Of a DNA stretch of 19,400 nt, positions 16,850 through 19,400 are shown piece by piece (within the stretch, counting starts at the first letter, position 1; the number at the start of each line of letters is the position of its first letter). Under the pieces are notes generated by a model. The model was not told the DNA's origin and did not search any database. It saw only the letters and a list, made by a program, of their open reading frames with translations. Position numbers and translations under genes: made by a program. Source of the stretch: Neocallimastix lanati (nom. inval.) (Eukaryota; Neocallimastigomycota; Neocallimastigomycetes; Neocallimastigales; Neocallimastigaceae); the NCBI GenBank assembly GCA_016946835.1, contig JACVTC010000553.1, positions 1 through 19,400 of the forward strand, read 5' to 3'.

Positions 16850-17694
16850 GTACAAGATCTGAAGATTTTATTAATAAAATAATATATTCTAATAATAAGG
16901 AAAAATTTAAAATAATATTCTCTAATTCTAAACCTAAATTAATTAATAAACTACTCTAATTTTAGTCTAAACTATCCTAATGTAAAAGAATCTAAACTAA
17001 GTTAAAATAACTTAAACTAATATCTTAATCTAAACTATTCTAATCTAAACTAAACAATTTCTCTAAATCTATTACTATTTCTATAAAATGTTTAATACAA
17101 CTAATCTATTACTAAACTAATTTTATACTATACTTATCTTAATATTATACACTAAACACAAAAAACTATTAATTAAACACTTTTAAAACATTAAATTTAG
17201 AAAAAAACTATTTAATAAATTTTAATTTATTTTAAACTATTTAATTTATTATTTAACTTTTAGAAAATATTAAAAAAATAATATAATAATAAAGTCGTAA
17301 GAAAAAAGGGAGAGAACAAAAGTATTGTGTTACTTTGTTCTTTTTATACTAATAAAATATTTATTTGATTGGATTAAAAAATAAAAATAAAAAAAAATTA
17401 ATAATAAAAATTTAATAATAAAAATTTAATAATAAAAATATAATAATAAAAATATAATAAACTTAAATTTTCTAAATTATTAAATATTATATAAAAATTT
17501 ACAATATTAAATAATGTAATTAATACATGATTTTTTAATACATCTAATTATTTTTATTTAACTTTATAATATTCTATAACTAATATTTTAATATTCAATT
17601 TTTTTATTATTTATTTATAATTGTTAATGATATTTTTTACTTTAATATTTTCTTTAAATAGTTTAATTTTTCTTTATTTAATTGTACCGTAACA
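16850..17694. other. Spacer between the direct repeats, TCTAAACTA-rich
   Basis: No gene. The left third (about 16925-17065) is built of degenerate TCTAAACTA / CTAATCTAAAC phrases, roughly ten of them. At 17297-17316 there is a purine-rich run (AAGAAAAAAGGGAGAGAA), immediately followed by a hairpin AGAACAAAAGTA (17313-17324) with TACTTTGTTCT (17331-17341). A 14-bp array follows at 17399-17461. The spacer is unrelated to the flanking repeats. Confidence 0.6.
17399..17461 (+). repeat. 14-bp tandem repeat
   Basis: About four and a half units of TTAATAATAAAAAT, the last with TATAAT variants. Confidence 0.85.
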
Positions 17695-18543
17695 ATAATG
17701 TTATGGTTCGAGTTTATTAGAAATTTTATTAATTATTTATTTTAATATTTTTCTGTCTACATTTTAATTATTGAAAAACTTCACTTATTTATACTTTTTG
17801 AAAAAAAAAATAAATATGTAAAGCCTTTCTACATTTTATTATCATATTTAAAAAAAAAAATAATTTACTATTATTATTACTTAAAATTTTATATTAATTT
17901 AAATTAACTAATTCATAAGTATTTTTATTTTAATAAATTTTGTTTATATAATTTTATATTATTTTTCATATACTAAAACTAAATTATTTAATATATACGA
18001 AAAGAAACAAACAAAATTTAAAAAGATTTTACAGAAAAATAAAATTATTTTAATCAAGAATGTTATATAATATTCTTATATTTTATATAAAATAAATTTA
18101 AAAACTATAATATATTTAATATTTATTATTAATCAATTAAGATTTGATTTTATTTGTGGGGAATAAAAATATTAAATAATCAATTTAAAAATAAAATAAA
18201 ATACTAAAAAGAATACAAGTTTAATATTGATACAATATAATAATAATATAATAATATATTTGAAAATAAAAATAAATATTAATATTGATAATAAACACTT
18301 TAATAAAATAATAAAATTTAAGGTTAAATTATAGATATTGATATTAATAATAAAAATATAGAATTATTGATAATATTTTAGAAACTTTTAATAAAAATAT
18401 AAAAAAAAAATATATTTAGAAAATATTTTAGTATAGAAAATATAGTAAAGTAATATTAATTAAAGAATAATATAATGGATTCTAAAGAAAGTTGAAATTC
18501 TAATTAATAATCCATTATATGTTCGTTCTTTTACCAATAATGT
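17695..18543 (+). repeat. ~850-bp direct repeat, copy 2
   Basis: Second copy of 16004-16849. It is bracketed by CAATAATGT on both sides (left about 17693-17701, right about 18535-18543), which may be a target duplication or part of the repeat ends. Upstream of it, CCGTAACAATAATGTTATGG is nearly palindromic across the boundary. It carries no ORF. Confidence 0.9.
18455..18520 (+). other. Interlocked inverted repeats near the repeat end, copy 2
   Basis: Same structure as in copy 1: 18455-18468 with 18497-18508, and 18470-18481 with 18509-18520. The paired arms are unchanged between the two copies. Confidence 0.55.
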
Positions 18544-18826
18544 AAGAAACTCTAATAAAAAGAAATTTTTTTATAAGAGTTTATTTTTATATTGATTGAG
18601 TTTATTATTAAAAAAAAAATAAAGAAAAATACTTATATTTAAATAGACGAAAAATTAGAAAAAGGTAGAAGACTCGTAGAATAAAAACAAATAAAGTTTT
18701 TAAAAAACAGCCAAAATTTTATTAAAAAAAATTTTTTAAAATTTCACACTTTAAATTTGTTTTGTGTTTTTTAGGTTATTATTATTTTATAAAATATTTA
18801 TCTTTATTAATATTTTTAATAATAAT

Positions 18827-19090
18827 AACTCTTGATTTCTGAAAAAACAGAAATCAATCGTTATTTATACTTTTTTATTTATTAATTAATCTTATTTTAT
18901 ATTTATTTATTATTATTTTTTTTTTTTATCATGTGTCTGTTTAATTAATTAATTATTATTATTTATTTTTCATGTGTTTATTTAATTAATAATTATTTAA
19001 TATAATATATTAATTATTTCTTAATTAAGCTATTGTTTGCTAGTCAGCTGTTGTATCTTCAGGAAAAGACTAGCAGAAAAACCTGAAGAT
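18827..19090 (-). ncRNA. Structured element, copy 3 (partial, minus strand)
   Basis: On the minus strand the interlocked pair comes first: ATCTTCAGG (19090-19082) with its complement at 19063-19055, and TGCTAGTC (19075-19068) with its complement at 19045-19038. About 165 nt of A/T sequence follow, then hairpin E (18862-18848 with 18841-18827), which ends in the same ATCAAGAGTTATTATTA block as copies 1 and 2. The joins AGGTTTTTCT and TCTTTTCCT are the same as in copy 1. Orientation is set by these motifs, since the stems alone read the same on both strands. Hairpins A and B are not found, and the E spacing is longer, so the copy is partial or diverged. Confidence 0.5.
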
Positions 19091-19149
19091 TTTCTTAATT
19101 GTATTAAATTAGAACGAATTATTTCAAAGAAATTTATTATTTAATTTAA

Positions 19150-19320
19150 TTTAATTATTATTTAATATTATTGTGAAAATAATTTTAGAATATTAAATAT
19201 TAATTTTAATTTATTTATTATTTAATATTATTGTGAAAATAATTTTAGAATATTAAATATTAATTTTAATTTATTTATTATTTAATATTATTGTGGAAAT
19301 TATTTAGAAGAATTTTAAAT
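19150..19320 (+). repeat. 60-bp tandem repeat, about 2.8 copies
   Basis: The phrase ATTATTTAATATTATTGTG recurs exactly every 60 bp (about 19157, 19217 and 19277). The first two units are nearly identical; the third diverges after GTGGAAATT. Confidence 0.92.
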
Positions 19321-19400
19321 TTTAAACATAATTGTATTTGTGAAAATTCTATTATATTTTTTAATATTTAATATTATTATACTTACGTATTTTAATTTTT

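Noticed and set aside
16848-16865. tRNA primer-binding site right after the first ~850-bp repeat
   Set aside because: It begins with TGG, but the repeat end is not clearly CA and no polypurine tract adjoins the second copy; not enough to call.
1-19400. CRISPR array, prokaryotic operons or ribosome-binding sites
   Set aside because: No regularly spaced repeats with unique spacers of the right size, and all coding relics are eukaryotic transposable elements.

Overview
The window is extremely AT-rich, eukaryotic-looking nuclear DNA with no intact conserved gene. It holds decayed transposable elements in a sea of simple A/T sequence and an unusual density of long, well-paired inverted repeats. 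There are no operons, Shine-Dalgarno sites or prokaryotic genes. Ty3/Gypsy retroelement relics, a FLYWCH/MULE-type DNA transposase and near-absent GC outside coding relics suggest an AT-rich fungus-like genome, such as a microsporidian with an expanded genome or an anaerobic gut fungus. That placement is inference; nothing here fixes the species.

Layout. 1-1440: non-coding, with hairpins at 143-313, a GC-richer island (320-450) and degenerate short tandem repeats. 1505-1623: a second GC-richer island that reads like the broken 3' end of a gene. 1951-4575: Ty3/Gypsy element 1, with an LTR-like flank, Gag, reverse transcriptase, RNase H and the integrase zinc domain, all broken. 4577-7750: about 3.2 kb interrupting that element's integrase, containing a MULE-like transposase on the minus strand (5260-6535) between short inverted repeats. 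7750-8245: the rest of the same integrase. 8246-8740: a second Ty3/Gypsy RT fragment. 8741-10840: AT-rich, gene-free. 10850-11790: RNase H tail plus integrase, possibly from the same second element.

11800-19400 has no detectable protein-coding gene. It holds tandem repeats (62 bp, 14 bp and 60 bp periods), two nearly identical direct repeats of about 850 bp (16004-16849 and 17695-18543), and what I consider the most interesting content: three divergent copies of a structured element. Two are on plus (13168-13620 and 14895-15465) and one is on minus (19090-18827). Each has an interlocked pair of inverted repeats (order A-B-A'-B', an H-type pseudoknot if transcribed) followed by a hairpin ending in a conserved ATCAAGAGT block. 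The stem sequences differ between copies but remain complementary, while loop motifs are retained. This looks like selection on, or conversion within, a fold rather than a protein.

Functionally, nothing here is likely to be a working gene set. Element 1 has lost catalytic residues in RT and integrase, and both retroelements carry frameshifts and stops. The structured element is the only candidate for something undescribed and still constrained.
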